A DNA stretch of 64,000 nucleotides, from positions 35,602,914 to 35,666,913 of the forward strand of contig NC_016132.3 of NCBI RefSeq assembly GCF_000005505.3, read 5' to 3'. The notes below the pieces were generated by a model. It was not told the origin of the DNA. It did not search any database and worked only from the letters and a program-made list of their open reading frames with translations. Of the stretch, positions 10,483 through 22,630 are shown piece by piece; position 1 is the first letter of the stretch, and every line of letters begins with the position of its first letter. The stretch is from Brachypodium distachyon (lineage: Eukaryota; Streptophyta; Magnoliopsida; Poales; Poaceae). Both the position numbers and the translations under genes were made by a program.

Positions 10483-13400
10483 CCACCTGGGGTTTTCCCC
10501 CCTTTCCATTATTGCTAACGGAAATGTAAAGTCTGATACACATTGTCAACAGGGGAGGGGGAACAAAAGAAGGTACAAAAGAGAGCAGTCCTTCACAACA
10601 AACATCTTCAGAGAGTGAGAGATAGTCGCGCCACGTCAATGCCATCATCAGAAGGTACAGAAGCATCATCCTGAAGACTGCGCATGAGCTCCTTCGCATT
10701 GGCAATCAGCTACTGAGCTCCCTTTCAAGAGCTCCTTGTCACCGGCCCGCTGTAAACCTGACCAAGACAGTACAGAAGCACAAGCAGTGAAGATAATCTC
10801 AAAAGGGGAACGGAAGTGATGATTCTGGAAAGTCACACGATTCCTGCATCTTCAAATAGCCCAAGTAACAGCAACTAAACCGATAACGAAAAAACGATCA
10901 CCATGAGGAAGAAAAGAATGCATCCACACAAAATATTGCCAGACAGAACTGGGAATAGTGGCAGTTCCAAACAGGGAACCCACATTTTCCCAAACCACCT
11001 TAGAGACAGAACAAAGGAAGAACAGATGCTTGGCATTTTCAGGTTGAATACAAAACGAGCATAAAGGAGAGCCTTTCCAATTTCTTTTGCACAGGAAATC
11101 CCTAGTAAGCACAGCATCTTGAAACAACAACCACAGGAAAATCTGAACTTTAAGAGGAATTTTAGCTTTCCAAATCCACTTGTTATGTGCCCCATGCATG
11201 AACCTCTCCTGCCAGGTATAGAGGGATTTAACAGTGAAGATCCCAGATTTAGTATGGAGCCAACTAACATGATCCAACTCATCAGATAAAAGCAAAACCC
11301 CCACTTTATCCCTAACCATTCTCCATTGTAACAACAGAGTAGGATTAAGTTGTTTTCTGAAATGAGCCACAAGACCAGCATCAATAAACTCTTTGATAGT
11401 AATATCAGGGGATAAGCAAATATGAAAAAGTTCAGGAAACTGAGAAGATAACAGCCCATTGGTTCATCCCAGTCATCACTCCATAATCTCATGAGGTTCC
11501 CACAACCCAAATGAATCTTCTTACCAGCAAGATAGTAATTTTTTACTTTAAGCAAAGCCTTCCAACAAGGAGAATCATTTTGTTTAGATTTCACAGTAGA
11601 TAAAGAGGCATGAGAAAGATATTTCTGCTTAACAATAGTTTGCCATAATCCTTGTCCTGTATCAAGATGCCACCACCATTTGCACAACAAACTAATATTT
11701 TGTTTTCTCAGATCTTTAATACCCAAACCTCCTTTATTCCTAGATCTACACACCCTAGACCATTTAACAAGATGGTACATTTTCTTATCTCCAGAACCTT
11801 GCCAAAAAAATCTCCTTCTATGTTTATCAAGCTTTTCAATAAAGGTCTTATTAAACAAAAACATTGACATGTGATAAGAGGGAAGACTGGATCAACAAGA
11901 ATTCAGCAAAACAGTCTTACCACCCATAGACAAGCTACAGCCTTTCCAAGCATCTAATCTTTTAAGAAATTTAGTGTTCAAAAAATCCCACTCCTTATTT
12001 TTAATAGTAGCAAAGCTAACAGGTACACCAAGGTACCTTAGAGGAAGAGAACCAATTTGGCATCCAAACAAGTTAGCATAGTAGGAAGCAATCCCATTAT
12101 CAACCCCCCCCCCCCCCCATAAGAAAGTTTTCACTCTTGAAAAAGTTAATTTTCAAACCAGACATCATTTCAAAAATATACAACAACAGCTTTAGGTTAA
12201 TGGTTTTCTCCTAATCATGCTGTAAACAGATAACAGTATCATCAGCATACTGCAATATAGCAAGTCCATTCTCAACCAAGTCACTAGCCAAGCCAGTGAA
12301 CATATTATTTCTTTGACCTTTCAACACCATTTTAGTAAGAACCTCAGCAGCCAAATTAAACAACATGGGAGATAAAGGATCACCCTGTCTCGCCCCCTTG
12401 TAATTGACAAAGTAAGGACCCACATAATCATTCAACTTAACACTAACAGTGCCCCCCCTTAGCACTTGATCAATCCAATGACACCATTTGTCATTGAATC
12501 CTTTACGATGAAGACAAGAAAGTAGAAAATCCCTCTCCTTATTACTGATGTAACAGTTGTGTCAAGTCATTAATAAAAAGGGTGTGTGGTTTCAAAAAAA
12601 AAGAAAGTAGAAAATCCCAATTAACTTTGTCATAAACTTTCTCAAAATCACACCAGTCTCTTTTCTTAACATGAATATGATGCATGACTTCATGCAAGGT
12701 TAAGACCCCATCCATAATATTTCTTTTTTAATAAAAGCATTCTGTTGAATACTAATCAGCTTATCAGCATAGGGTTCCAATCTAATAGTGAGGGATTTAG
12801 TCAGCCACTTGTAGATACATTTAAGCAAACAAATGGGTCTAAATTGTTAAATCTTATCAGCACCACTCAGTTTAGGCAGCAAAGTAATAATGCCATAATT
12901 CAATCTTTGTACCTCCAAAGTCCCCTTATGAAATTCTTGGAACATGTTAAAAATATCAGAGGAGACAATAGGCCAAGCAGCTTGAAAAAATTCAATAGGG
13001 ATATTGTCAGGACCAAGAGCCTTATCGGGTTTCATAGAGAACAGAGCATGTTTAATTTCCTCCATAGTAAAAGGTTTAGTCAGATCATCATTATCTTGAA
13101 CAGATAAGATCTCATTAGCTTCCCAAAGATCAGAGTCAATATGAAACAAATTGCCAGAAACAGGGCCAAAAAGATCTTTATAATAAGAAGTAGCATGGCC
13201 AAAAGATTTTTAGTTCCCTCGATATTAACCTCCCCATCTTTGAGATTATGAATAGTGTTTTTTCTCTTCTGCCATTAGCAACCCTATGGAAGTAGGCAGT
13301 ATTTTGATCCCTTTCCAAATCCAGTTTTCATGAGATTTCTGGACCCAACCTAACTCCTCATTAGCATCAAGATTATCAAGTTCAGTAAGAATATCCACTT

Positions 13401-13801
13401 TTCTACCAAACATGTTAGGAGACAAGACAGCTACCTCCTTCCATTGTTCAATGGCAGCAAGTTCCTCCTTAAGGTCATTTCTTTTCTTTCTATTCATTCC
13501 AAACAAGTGAGATCTCCAACCTTTAAAATATTTTTTAAATTTCTTCAGCTTGATATTAATAATATCAACAATATTATCCTTAGTGACTGGTTGATTCCAA
13601 ATCTCAGCCACCTTAGGAAAAAAATCTTCATTCTTTAACCAAGCAAGATCAAAATGAAACTCTTTTTTTTTCAAATGAAGGGACCATCATTGGAATTTAA
13701 AAGCAAAAGGTTATGATCTGACTTGGATCTGACAAGTTTCTCAACAGTAACCAAAGGAAACAAATCCTCCCAATCAAATCGTGTGCATGCTGTGGGTCGT
13801 T
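10483..13801 (-). mobile_element. 5'-truncated LINE inserted in Helitron 2
   Basis: ORF2 fragments on the minus strand read, from right to left: a pre-RT linker (13,674-13,246), the DKALGPD block and LLPK block (13,149-12,847), ARQGDPLSP and YADD (12,465-12,211), the post-RT region (11,870-11,380) and a zinc-finger region with Cys-x2-Cys and His-x4-Cys-type spacing near 11,090-11,000. Frames are broken repeatedly. An 18-bp target duplication, gatcgatccatatctatt, lies at 10,465-10,482 and 13,802-13,819. There is no clear A-tail at the 3' (left) end. A run of 15 C near 12,104-12,118 adds instability. The endonuclease is missing. Confidence 0.9.
12534..12600 (+). mobile_element. 67-bp A-tailed insertion nested in the LINE
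   Basis: Flanked by a perfect 18-bp duplication, aagaaagtagaaaatccc (12,516-12,533 and 12,601-12,618), and ends in a run of A. It is therefore the extreme 3' tail of a LINE or SINE inserted by target-primed reverse transcription. It is too short to name the family. Confidence 0.8.
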
Positions 13802-13813
13802 GATCGATCCATA

Positions 13814-15673
13814 TCTATTACTGCTCATTAATTTCCAGTTTGCATACGTTGGTCTCGTACGTCCTTTCCCTCGCGCGCCCGCACGGAACGGAATAATCCT
13901 CGTGAAAAAACCGTCCTCCCTCACCATCACGCATGGCAAAAGCCTCGTCAAGAAAACCATACTCTAACCCCACGGTCCCTCCCGAACAAAAACAAAACCA
14001 ACGCCCCTCACAACAAAAACAATCCCTACGAAATCTTTCCTCCTCATCCAATCCTCCGTCCCAGCGATTGTCCCGCCGCTACAGCTACCATGTCGTCCAC
14101 CACTGCCCCTCCTCGCCTCTCTCGAGGCCGCCGCTTCTGCCCCTCCTCGCCTCTGTCGCACGCACCCCATCCCGGTCAGGGGCTGCGAGATCCAAACTGT
14201 GGCACAGTCCGAAGGACGACGAGGTCTGGGCGCAGCGGGATGCGGCGGATCTAAAGGGGTGGCGGGGTCTGAACGGGGCTATGCGGTTCCTGGCGGCAGT
14301 CCCTAGCGCATCTTTGACATTGGATCACTAGCCCTGTTTGCCGCCCGCAGGTCGCCGGCAACCATGAGTTTTCCATCGTCAGTCATTGACTCCGTTGCTT
14401 CGTCTTCCACCATCCTCCGCCCGCCGCACTGCCCTGACGGTCCATTCTCCGGCCAATGCACCGCGCCGACGTCCACCCGCTGCTCCGTCCAAAGGCCGGA
14501 CAGCTGCGCCGCGACTACCCAGTGCTCGGGTCTGACTTTGAGGAAGCTGCATCACCCCGAGCCCCCGACCTGCGCGGACCATCTGCCCCTTCCGTCGAAC
14601 AGGCAACTCCTCCGACACCCTCCACATCCTCTTATTCTTACCGGGTCTTTTGTAGCTATGGCAAGAAAAGTTCTAATTACCAAGAACTTAATGTTGTATG
14701 GTCCTGGGTGGCTGGGTATGGTGATTGTAATTTACAGAGAATGCATTAGTACAGGATATTAAAAAAATATTCTCTATATTTCAGGCGGCTAACTGCTTAA
14801 AGGTCCTATCTATCTTTGAATTATTCATACTGACCTTCAAGTTTCTAGCGAAGATCTACTTTCCATGGGGTTAAGTTCCAGTTTTCCAATGAGATGCAGA
14901 TTCTGGTGCCAAATCCATCGTCAATGGCGTAGCTAATGCTGTACTGAAAGCTGATGTATCACTAAAGATCTTCTTGGAGAACATTTTTTCGTTGAGTTCA
15001 CATGTGAAGTTTATGCATTGGTTCGTGAATGCCGCACAACCATGTGTGCTTGAAAGTTTTTTATCTGGCCACCATCACTGTTGGTTTCTTTATTCTGCAT
15101 TGAGTAGTTTCTTCAGGCAAGACATGGGTATATAATAGACTTAAAAAAAAGACATGTATGTTTCAAACAGGATGCTCTCTCCTTCGTTCATGTCTGCATT
15201 TTCTCATGGTTCTTTTGTCCAAATTCATATGTTTCAGCTGTGCATTTATGTTTCACAATGGAAGAAACAGGTGCTACAGATTAGCTTGATTCCTTTGGTC
15301 GTTCAGAGAATACTGCACAAATGTACAACCTCCTTTTATACTTCTATTCTGTAATAGGCTGTCATAGATGGGAAACACATGCAATGGGATTTGGTGCTCT
15401 TCTGTGCAGTTGCAAAGAGACTGTCAAATGTTGTGAGCTTCTATTTCAGGATGAAAATAAAATAAAAAGACCCTCTTCGAGGTACTTGTTGATTAAATGG
15501 TAGTATGGTACCTCTCTGAATCCAACCATGCATTAGATTGTTGAACCTGCAATTGTTAACTGTTTGGTAGCTCTCATGAAATATGACCATTTCTTATGTC
15601 ATTTATTAGTTTTTTTGATCGGGTTATGTCATATATTAGTTTGTTCCGTTGCAACGTACGGACACTCTGCTAG
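13814..15673 (+). other. Interior of Helitron 2: GC-rich captured DNA, unassigned
   Basis: Between about 13,930 and 14,660 the sequence is GC-rich with overlapping open frames on both strands, none with a motif I know. From 14,660 to 15,640 it is AT-rich. The composition step resembles a first exon followed by intron or downstream gene sequence, as in Helitron 1, but no protein match can be claimed. Confidence 0.35.
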
Positions 15674-16014
15674 TATCCATATTTTGGCTGTCCCATGTCC
15701 TTTGCATCGATCTAGCACCACCACACGTCGCCGATCGATTGACATTACCCACCGCCATTTGCCAGGTGCCACGGTCGCTAGCTGCCGCAGCGCAGTCGTT
15801 GTATGGCTGGTGCTTTTTCTTCTGAAATTACTCTTACAATACAATGCTTGTTTGTTCCTAATTTTGCCTAATTTATTATACTAAGCACCAGCTGGGTTTT
15901 TCTCTCTCAAAGTTTTGTTATGGCTGGACGATGTCAAAGAAAGAGACACCGATAATAATTCTCACTTGACATAGACTGAATCCTAAGCCTCTATGTCCCC
16001 TGTGCAGAGCAGGT
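15674..16014 (+). other. 5' flank of SINA-like gene A
   Basis: Conserved with the flank of A' in unit 2, at 45,372-45,534 and then 50,129-50,255; unit 2 is split here by a 4.6-kb insertion. I see no convincing TATA box. A leader immediately before the ATG (15,962-16,014) is almost identical in both copies. Confidence 0.5.
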
Positions 16015-16835
16015 ATGGCTGCGCCTTCAAAGCGCAATGCGCTGGTGAACGTGACAGTCGAGGACACCGGCGCCCTCCATTGCGGCGTCTGCTGGCTCCC
16101 TCTCAAGCCGCCCATCTTCCAGGTACCAAACTTCTTTGTCCCTCGATCGATTTCATGTTAATTTGCTTGTGTACATCTAGCTCTGCCGATACACCGTAAC
16201 AAACCGTGCATACATTGATACATCTCGATCTCATACATGTTTGCTTGCAGTGTCAGGTCGGCCACGTGTTCTGCCTGCCGTGCCGCGACAAGCTGGTCCA
16301 GACGTCGGCGCGATGCCCCGTGTGCCGCGGCGAGATCGTCGACGACAACGGGGGCTACCGGTGGAACCACGGCCTGGAGAAGCTGCTGGAGTCCATCCGC
16401 ATGCCATGCCCCAATGCCGCCCGGGGCTGCTCCGCAAAGCCAGCCTACTACGACCGGCAAGCCCATGTCAAGACATGCCCCTGCCGACCATGCCACTGCC
16501 CGGCAAAAGCCTGCGGCTTCGCCGGCTCCATGGCGAAGCTCCTGCAGCACTTCCCCTCCGTGCACAGGTGGCCCTTAACCAAGCTCACGCATCGGCGATG
16601 GCAGGAGATCCAGCTCCGCCACGGCTTCAACGTCCTGGACGTCGGCGACTCCTACGATGCCGCCGCCAAGCGCCTTATCTGCCTACTGCTGGTGGTGTCC
16701 AGCAGGCGGCGTCTTGGATGCGCCATCTACCCTGTGTGCCTGGACGCTGGCGGAGGCGGCATTGATGGATGCGACCTCGAGCTCGACGTCTCGCGGCACA
16801 ACGACGAAACCGATAGTGGCGACTGCCCGGCCTAG
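16015..16835 (+). CDS. SINA-like RING-type E3 ubiquitin ligase A
   Basis: Two exons, 16015-16122 and 16251-16835, with intron gtacc...ttgcag, give 230 residues. SINA/SIAH proteins bind an E2 through the RING and substrates through a C-terminal domain to direct ubiquitination. The C3HC4 RING ligands are C23, C26, C37, H41, C44, C47, C58 and C61, and the intron falls just before C37. A SIAH-type zinc finger follows (CPNAARGC, then HVKTC, CHCP, CGF and HFPSVH), then the start of the substrate-binding beta-sandwich. The protein stops at DCPA, but the next frame downstream still reads a conserved-looking tail (FQFVMPKS near 16,850), so a shared frameshift has removed about 20 or more family residues. 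The frame is otherwise clean. It could still be expressed as a shortened ligase. Confidence 0.85.
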
Positions 16836-17240
16836 AGGACCGCTTCCAGTTCGTCATGCCTAAGTCGATTCGGCCGGACATGGAGGGGACTATCAAGGTT
16901 TCAGCATATGTTAGTTTTGTGTGCTCGGTCTCCTATAGTTTCTGTCGATATTCGATGGTGTGAAAAGCGGCTCATTCAGTTTAAAGGAAAACAAAACATA
17001 GTAAAAGTGGAAAGGGAATGACTAGGGCTATGTTGACTGTGTGATTAACAAATTCTTAGTCGATCTTGTCTCTACTAAGCACATTACCCTCTATTCTGGT
17101 CCTGTATTACACATGTAAGTTTGGTAATGATTTTTGATAGCTTTTTTTTAGCAAATGATTTTTGATATCGGAAAGCATATACGCACATAAACTTTCACGA
17201 GCAATTTTTATATTGCACCTAAACTTTCACTTGCTATTTT
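16836..17240 (+). other. 3' flank of SINA-like gene A with frameshifted coding tail
   Basis: The first 80-100 bases still encode the expected SINA C-terminus in another frame (MPKSIRPD near 16,857). After that it is ordinary 3' flank, matching 51,080-51,483 of unit 2. Confidence 0.6.
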
Positions 17241-17958
17241 TAAAGTTGCACCTAAACTTTCACGTGCTATTTTTTAAATTATGGGCATAACTCTTAAAAT
17301 TACATTTGCACCGTTGATGCAACTAAGAAAATTACAATGCAACTGAATAAACATCAGTTAATACGCTAGGGTTGCACAAATAATATGTGAAAATTTGTGT
17401 TTGATGATACAAAAAAAACCAACAGAAACAAAAAAGATAAAGTGAAGAAATAAAAAGAAAAAAACTTACGTATACGTATTTTTAAAGTTGCACCTAAACT
17501 TTCACGTGCTATTTTTTAAATTATGGGCATAACTCTTAAAATTACATTTGCACTGTTGATGCAACTAAGAAAATTACAATGCAACTGAATAAACATAAGT
17601 TAATACGCTAGGGTTGCACAAATAATATGTGAAAAATTGTGTTTGATGATACAAAAATAAACCAACAGAAACAAAAAGATAAAGTGAAGAAATTAAAAGA
17701 AAAAAACTTACGTATACGTATTTTTAAAGTTGCACCTAAACTTTCACGTGCTATTTTTTAAATTATGGGCATAACTCTTAAAATTACATTTGCACCGTTG
17801 ATGCAACTAAGAAAATTACAATGCAACTGAATAAACATAAGTTAATACGCTAGGGTTGCACAAATAATATGTGAAAAATTGTGTTTGATGATACAAAAAA
17901 AAACCAACAGAAACAAAAAAGATAAAGTGAAGAAATTAAAAGAAAAAAACTTACGTAA
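17241..17958 (+). repeat. Tandem repeat, 3 copies of a 242-bp unit
   Basis: Units start at 17,241, 17,483 and 17,725, each with taaagttgcacctaaacttt. They are nearly identical. The paralogous place in unit 2 (about 51,486-51,716) has one copy only, so the array expanded after the block duplication, or contracted in unit 2. Confidence 0.92.
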
Positions 17959-18714
17959 AATTGGCGTGATGAAGAATTGAACAGCAAACCTCACTCAAGA
18001 CCTCCAATAGATGACCACCAGACCAGCAAGATGATTCTGACTAGTTCTGAACGCTGCCTTATTTATTTTTCTCAAACTATCCGTTTTCTCCTTATTGCAC
18101 AAATCTTGATGCCTGATCCAACCTCCCACATGCGTTGACTGAGAAAAACTAATTCTCAGGCGACTGCTCGCTAGCAGATTCGAAGTGGAAAACATAGGAT
18201 TGTGTACTTGCCATCCTAAGGAATGGTTTTTGCTTCATTCGTATGGAAAAAACAGGTTGGATCTAATGTTCATTTTCTCCAAAAACATAAAAAAATACCG
18301 AAAATCAGCCAGCGGAAAAGATAAGTGCCGGTAAAAAATAAGTGCTTGATCGTCACATCTAGCCTCACTAATAACTAATTTGCTCATCTTGAACTCTTTT
18401 TTTTTAGGCCCAACTTGAACTCGATTGAACACACAAATCTCAGAGGTCACCGCTCTTTTTACTTTTTCTTTGTTTTGAACTGCCGGAGGTAGCCCAGGTT
18501 TAATTTGTTGTGTCCTTCATAAGCAGGGCTTAAATTTGGAGAGAAAAAAAATCCAGGTAGATAGCCTCCGACCTCCGTTAAAAATAAAAAGGAAATAAAA
18601 ACAGGTATCTAGATAACGAGGCAGAAACCGAATCGGACACAACATAAACACACATGGCAAGACGGAAACTAGTCAAACTCGCCTCCAAGACTTTGGCTCT
18701 ATCTACACTCGTAC
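17959..18714 (+). other. Intergenic sequence between SINA-like A and B
   Basis: Matches 51,717-52,210 and 52,870-53,150 of unit 2. No gene recognised. Unit 2 carries about 650 bases here (near 52,205-52,870) that unit 1 lacks. Confidence 0.5.
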
Positions 18715-20125
18715 ATGGCCCCCGGCGTCGAAGCGGCAGGCCCTGGCCAACGTGAGGGGGGAGGACGTCCACGGCCCGGCCTGGAATGCGGCGTCTGCTG
18801 GCTCCCGCTGAGGCCGCCCATCTTCCCGTGCGCCGTGCGGCACGTGCTCTGCCAGCCGTGCCGCGACAAGCTGGCCGCCGCATCCGCATCATCCAACAAG
18901 TGCCACGTGTGCCGCGCCCCGACAACCGGCGACAACAACAACAGGGCTACCGCCTTTGCCACGACATGGAGACCCTGGTAGACTCCATCATCCGCGTCCC
19001 CTGCCCCAACGCCGGCCACGGCTGCGACGCCATGCTGGCCACGTCTCCAGCCTTTTTTTTCAAAAATGGAAGCTTGTATTGATCTCAACGTTATATCGAG
19101 TGATACAACTAAAGAATATCACACCTTCGGCCTCTGCACCGAGACGCACACAGCCAAAGTACCACACCACAAACTTATTACATCAAAAGAAATATAACGA
19201 CTCTAAGCAGACTCAATCTGGCGACTAGACCGTCACTCATGATGGCTGAAAATGACCCTGACCACTTGCTCTAGTTTGCTGCACGCCATCAAAGCCAGTT
19301 GGCGATCCGCTGGCTCGAGTAGCGTAGACCAAGTACGGAGCCAAAGTGTGCATGAATATAACACCTACATAGGAGAAGTTAATTTCTTGCAATTAAAATA
19401 TGATCATTTCTACATAGCCAAATTGTCCAACATAAAGCTGCAGCCCCAACCAAAATAAGTGCTCTCAATCTATTATTAACCCCACGTAACCAAGACCCAA
19501 ACATATGAGAAACATCAGAGGAGGAAAAAGATTAGAAGCTATTTGGACTATTGACCATACTGGTCGAGAGACATGACACCGAAAAAAGAGGTGTACAATA
19601 GTCTCATCCTCATGACAGAAACTGCACTTTGAGCTACCCTGATCCAATTCCGCTTTAGCAGGTTGTCTTTAGTTAGAGTGACCCCGCGCCGCAAGAACCA
19701 AAGGAATATTTTTATTTTGAGAGGAATCTTTAACTTCCAAATCCCATCATTAGAATTCGGTATGTCAGAGTTAACCAAATCCTGATACATTGACTTGACC
19801 GAAAACAAACCACTAGGGTGAAGGTTCCAAAGAAACTCATCCCGTCCGGTGGACAAATTAACATTGACAAGGCGATTCAGGAGCTCCGTCCAGGCCACCA
19901 GTTTAGGTCCAACAAGGCTACGCCTGAAGGACACATTCGGTGGGAAGGAAGCAAAAACCTGTGCCAAAGTATCATGCTTATTCCGAACACGCGCTGCCCC
20001 CCATGCGCCCTCCAACTGCCCCGCCGCCGACTCCTGCGGCGGATTCGCCAGCTCCTCCAAGTCTCTTAAGCCGGATGAAAAGGGCGCTATCAAAGTCGCA
20101 GCACGTTTATACTCCCTGCCTCTGA
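18715..20125 (+). pseudogene. SINA-like B, intron-less copy broken by a LINE and a deletion
   Basis: From the ATG at 18,715 the sequence encodes a RING half (CGVCWLPLRPP, then HVLCQPC, then CHVC), but small indels change the frame before the RING and again after DNNN. The intron found before the third RING cysteine in A is absent here. Coding homology stops at about 19,050, where a minus-strand LINE tail begins. SINA sequence resumes at about 19,990 (zinc-finger part) and then jumps to the C-terminal KSLKPDEKG string near 20,062-20,090. About 0.39 kb of beta-sandwich present in B' is missing. Non-functional. Confidence 0.85.
19053..19990 (-). mobile_element. Truncated LINE tail in SINA-like B
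   Basis: The poly-T at 19,053-19,060 is the A-tail of a minus-strand element. Right to left it reads the end of ORF2, including GRDEFLWNLHPSG, KIPLKIKIFLW and a zinc-finger region with CSFCHEDETIVHLFFRC near 19,640-19,590. The same insertion is in B' of unit 2, so it predates the duplication. 5'-truncated and inactive. Confidence 0.88.
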
Positions 20126-22630
20126 TATGAAATATAGGTACAGGGTATTATTAGACCAAAGATTAATATTTTCGACTCTGTCTATCGTCATTATCTAATT
20201 AGCCCAAAGATTAATATTTTCGACTCTGCTACCATTAAATTCTAAACCCCCCCTACTTTTTTCTGAGGACGCAACGGTCGATCCCCGTGATTCGATTAGA
20301 AGATTAGAATTAGCCATGTTTATGAGGAAAACCGGGTCCGAAAACCGATACAAATGCACGGTTATTTAAGGAAAGCCGTGCGAAAAACCTTAACAAGAGA
20401 ATACACAAGAACCAAACAAACAAACCGCCACCACCAAGACGAAGACCTCCTTCGCTCCAACGACGCCGAACAGGGAACGGCTCCTTGCCCTATAATAAGG
20501 TAGGCAGAGCGGGGCTTCTTCGACGACCGGAGACAGAAGAAGTTGCCCCAACGGTAGCGGCTCGCGCATCGATACTTCTGTGATCTTCATAATTCTGCCA
20601 CTTGAAAACTTGATCATGTGGTATCTTCATTGTAATCCAACACTCCTTTCCAAAATAAGCGAGCTCTAACCATGTACAATCTGGAATGAATCCCCTCATG
20701 TAGTTTGGAATCGCATCATATAAGTTGGCACGTTACCTAGACACACGAGTCAATCAACACTTTCCTACTCCCATATATATGATAAGTTGGAGCCTTGCTA
20801 GTTGTCCAATTGATTTTCTACCGTGGTCACTGGTCCGTTGAGACTTTAAATTGGCAGTTTCTTTGGAGCAACCGGAATAAATGCCAAGTACTTAAGGAAA
20901 TAATTCTTCTTGTCAGTTAAACATATTGGGTACTCACCACCAGATACACGACTGTCGAAGGCATCGGACTTTCCTGAAGGCTTTCCTTCATGCCTTCGAC
21001 AAAGGCACCGATATGCCGTGGGCCACCGGCAAAGATGGCCCCAGGACAATTGCAAAGAGCGGCCCACAACAAAGACTACTCACATGTGCACTCCCCCGCT
21101 GTGGTTAACAGCGTGTGAAACTGCGTTATCTTTGGAAACCATCTTTTTTTTACCCCTACCCCGCGGGTCAAAATCATTTTGCCGCAATGATCACAATTTT
21201 TTTATCAAACTCTTTGCCCAAGGCCTGGCCTTCAGCGGCTTTACAACACGAGAGATGCACTGCCGTCCGCATAATGGGCCAGCCAGGCCATTTCCCTGCG
21301 TCACCGTCCAACAGCGCTGCGCTTCAGTGAACCGGGTTGGAAATTTAGTCCCACCTCGGTAGTTTAAAGCGATTTCAACCAACATAAAAGGGCTCCTCCG
21401 TCCGTGGTGTTGACTTCCGATTAAATAAACGTATTGATCCTACATGCTCTCTTGCCTGGCCTGTGGGCCCGGTTACTGCATCTGCTCTCTGCCCTGTGGG
21501 CCCGATTTGATTGGGGTCCGCCGTAGGTAGTAAGGGTGACAAACCGGGGACGCCCGGTGTAAGCTTCTGGACCCGATCTGCGCAGTCAAATCGAGCGGGC
21601 ATTTTTTCAATTTTTAAAGGGTTGTTTGCCGAAGGCCCCGAAATAAAGCCTTCGTCAAAGAGCATTTGTTGTTTTCTCTTTTGGATTTTCTTCTTCTTAT
21701 AAATCTACTGTTTTATAAATATATACACCATTTAAGGGTATGTTTTGATTGAGCCCAAGATTGACTTACAAAAATTAAGAGTACTCTTAATTAGTTTGCT
21801 CCTCATCTTGTACCAATACTTCAGTTTGCGGTAGTTTCTCTCCAGTCTGATATTTCATCATAGCAGTATAACAAAAAGTTGATTGTTCTAATCCCCTAAA
21901 AGAACTTTTTGGAATTAAATAACTGTAGTTGAGAAACCCCTTTTGGAATTAAATGGAACACCAGCCTTCCTTGGATCCTTGTAACATTATTGACCCCAAG
22001 GCATCTCCTAAGAAAAAAAAAAGGGGATATTTCATAAAGGATCTCCCTAACTTAGCCCCTTAAAGGTTATGAAATATTCCTCATTTTCTCAATTCAAGTT
22101 GATGGAGGATTTTCCTAATTCAACTGCCATCCTGATCGAGTTGATCCATGTAGAGCAGAGCCACTTTCTCTGCATGACCTCGGTGAGGAAAGGCCATTAA
22201 AATTTATCATAGGCCATCTTGAAATCTATATTTAGCATGGTTTCCCTTCCTAGTTACTTCTAATTCATACAACACCTCGATGACTCTTACAGAACAACCA
22301 CACCTTCCATAATATGTCTGCTAGGAGTGAAAGCAGTTTCGGCTCTGCTAGTTATCCTGCAGCTGGAGGAGTCAATCTGATTGGCAACACTTTCAGATCA
22401 TTTTGGTGATCACCTTAGGCAAACAAATAATGAATCTGTATTGCTAGATAACATTATCATATTTTAATCTTGGGAATCAGGGAGATAACTCCGTAGTTAA
22501 CCCCATAGCTTTCAGAAGAAAAACTCCATAGTTGTCTCCCGGGATTCAATTAATCTAATCTCATATAATTCACCTAGCATCTCTTTGTCCCCAAGCTTGA
22601 CTTGGTGCGAAACCAAGGTATTTGGCAACA
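20126..22630 (+). other. Unit 1 intergenic region, no gene
   Basis: Collinear with 58,051-60,555. Contents I can see: a duplicated 28-base segment (about 20,157 and 20,204, each with aaagattaatattttcgactc), an inverted repeat pairing gtcgaaggcat with atgccttcgac (about 20,953-20,999), and possible retroposon 3' sequence at 20,390-20,620. Open frames here are not convincing as genes. Confidence 0.55.

Larger units (their letters stand above)
10477..15673 (+). mobile_element. Helitron 2, interrupted by a LINE
   Basis: The 5' end TCTATTACTGCTCATTAATTT is at 13,814; its first six bases are also present at 10,477-10,482 because the nested LINE duplicated them. It resembles the 5' end of Helitron 1. 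The 3' end is CTAG at 15,670-15,673, followed by T, with the hairpin-like segment ccgttgcaacgtacgg ending 12 bases before it. Without the LINE the element is about 1.86 kb. The interior at 13,930-14,660 is GC-rich with open frames I cannot assign, possibly captured exons; the rest is AT-rich. No helicase is visible. Confidence 0.78.

Noticed and set aside
13933..14760. GC-rich open frames as an independent gene
   Set aside because: Overlapping frames exist on both strands with no motif, splice logic or homology that I can recognise, and all lie inside Helitron 2.
16158..16765. Alternative long frames over SINA-like A on either strand
   Set aside because: They are shadows of the GC-rich exon 2; only the frame with the RING and SIAH zinc ligands has domain support and correct splicing.
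20390..20700. Minus-strand open frames conserved between units as a gene
   Set aside because: Conservation is explained by the recent block duplication; there is no motif, and the surrounding sequence looks like retroposon debris.
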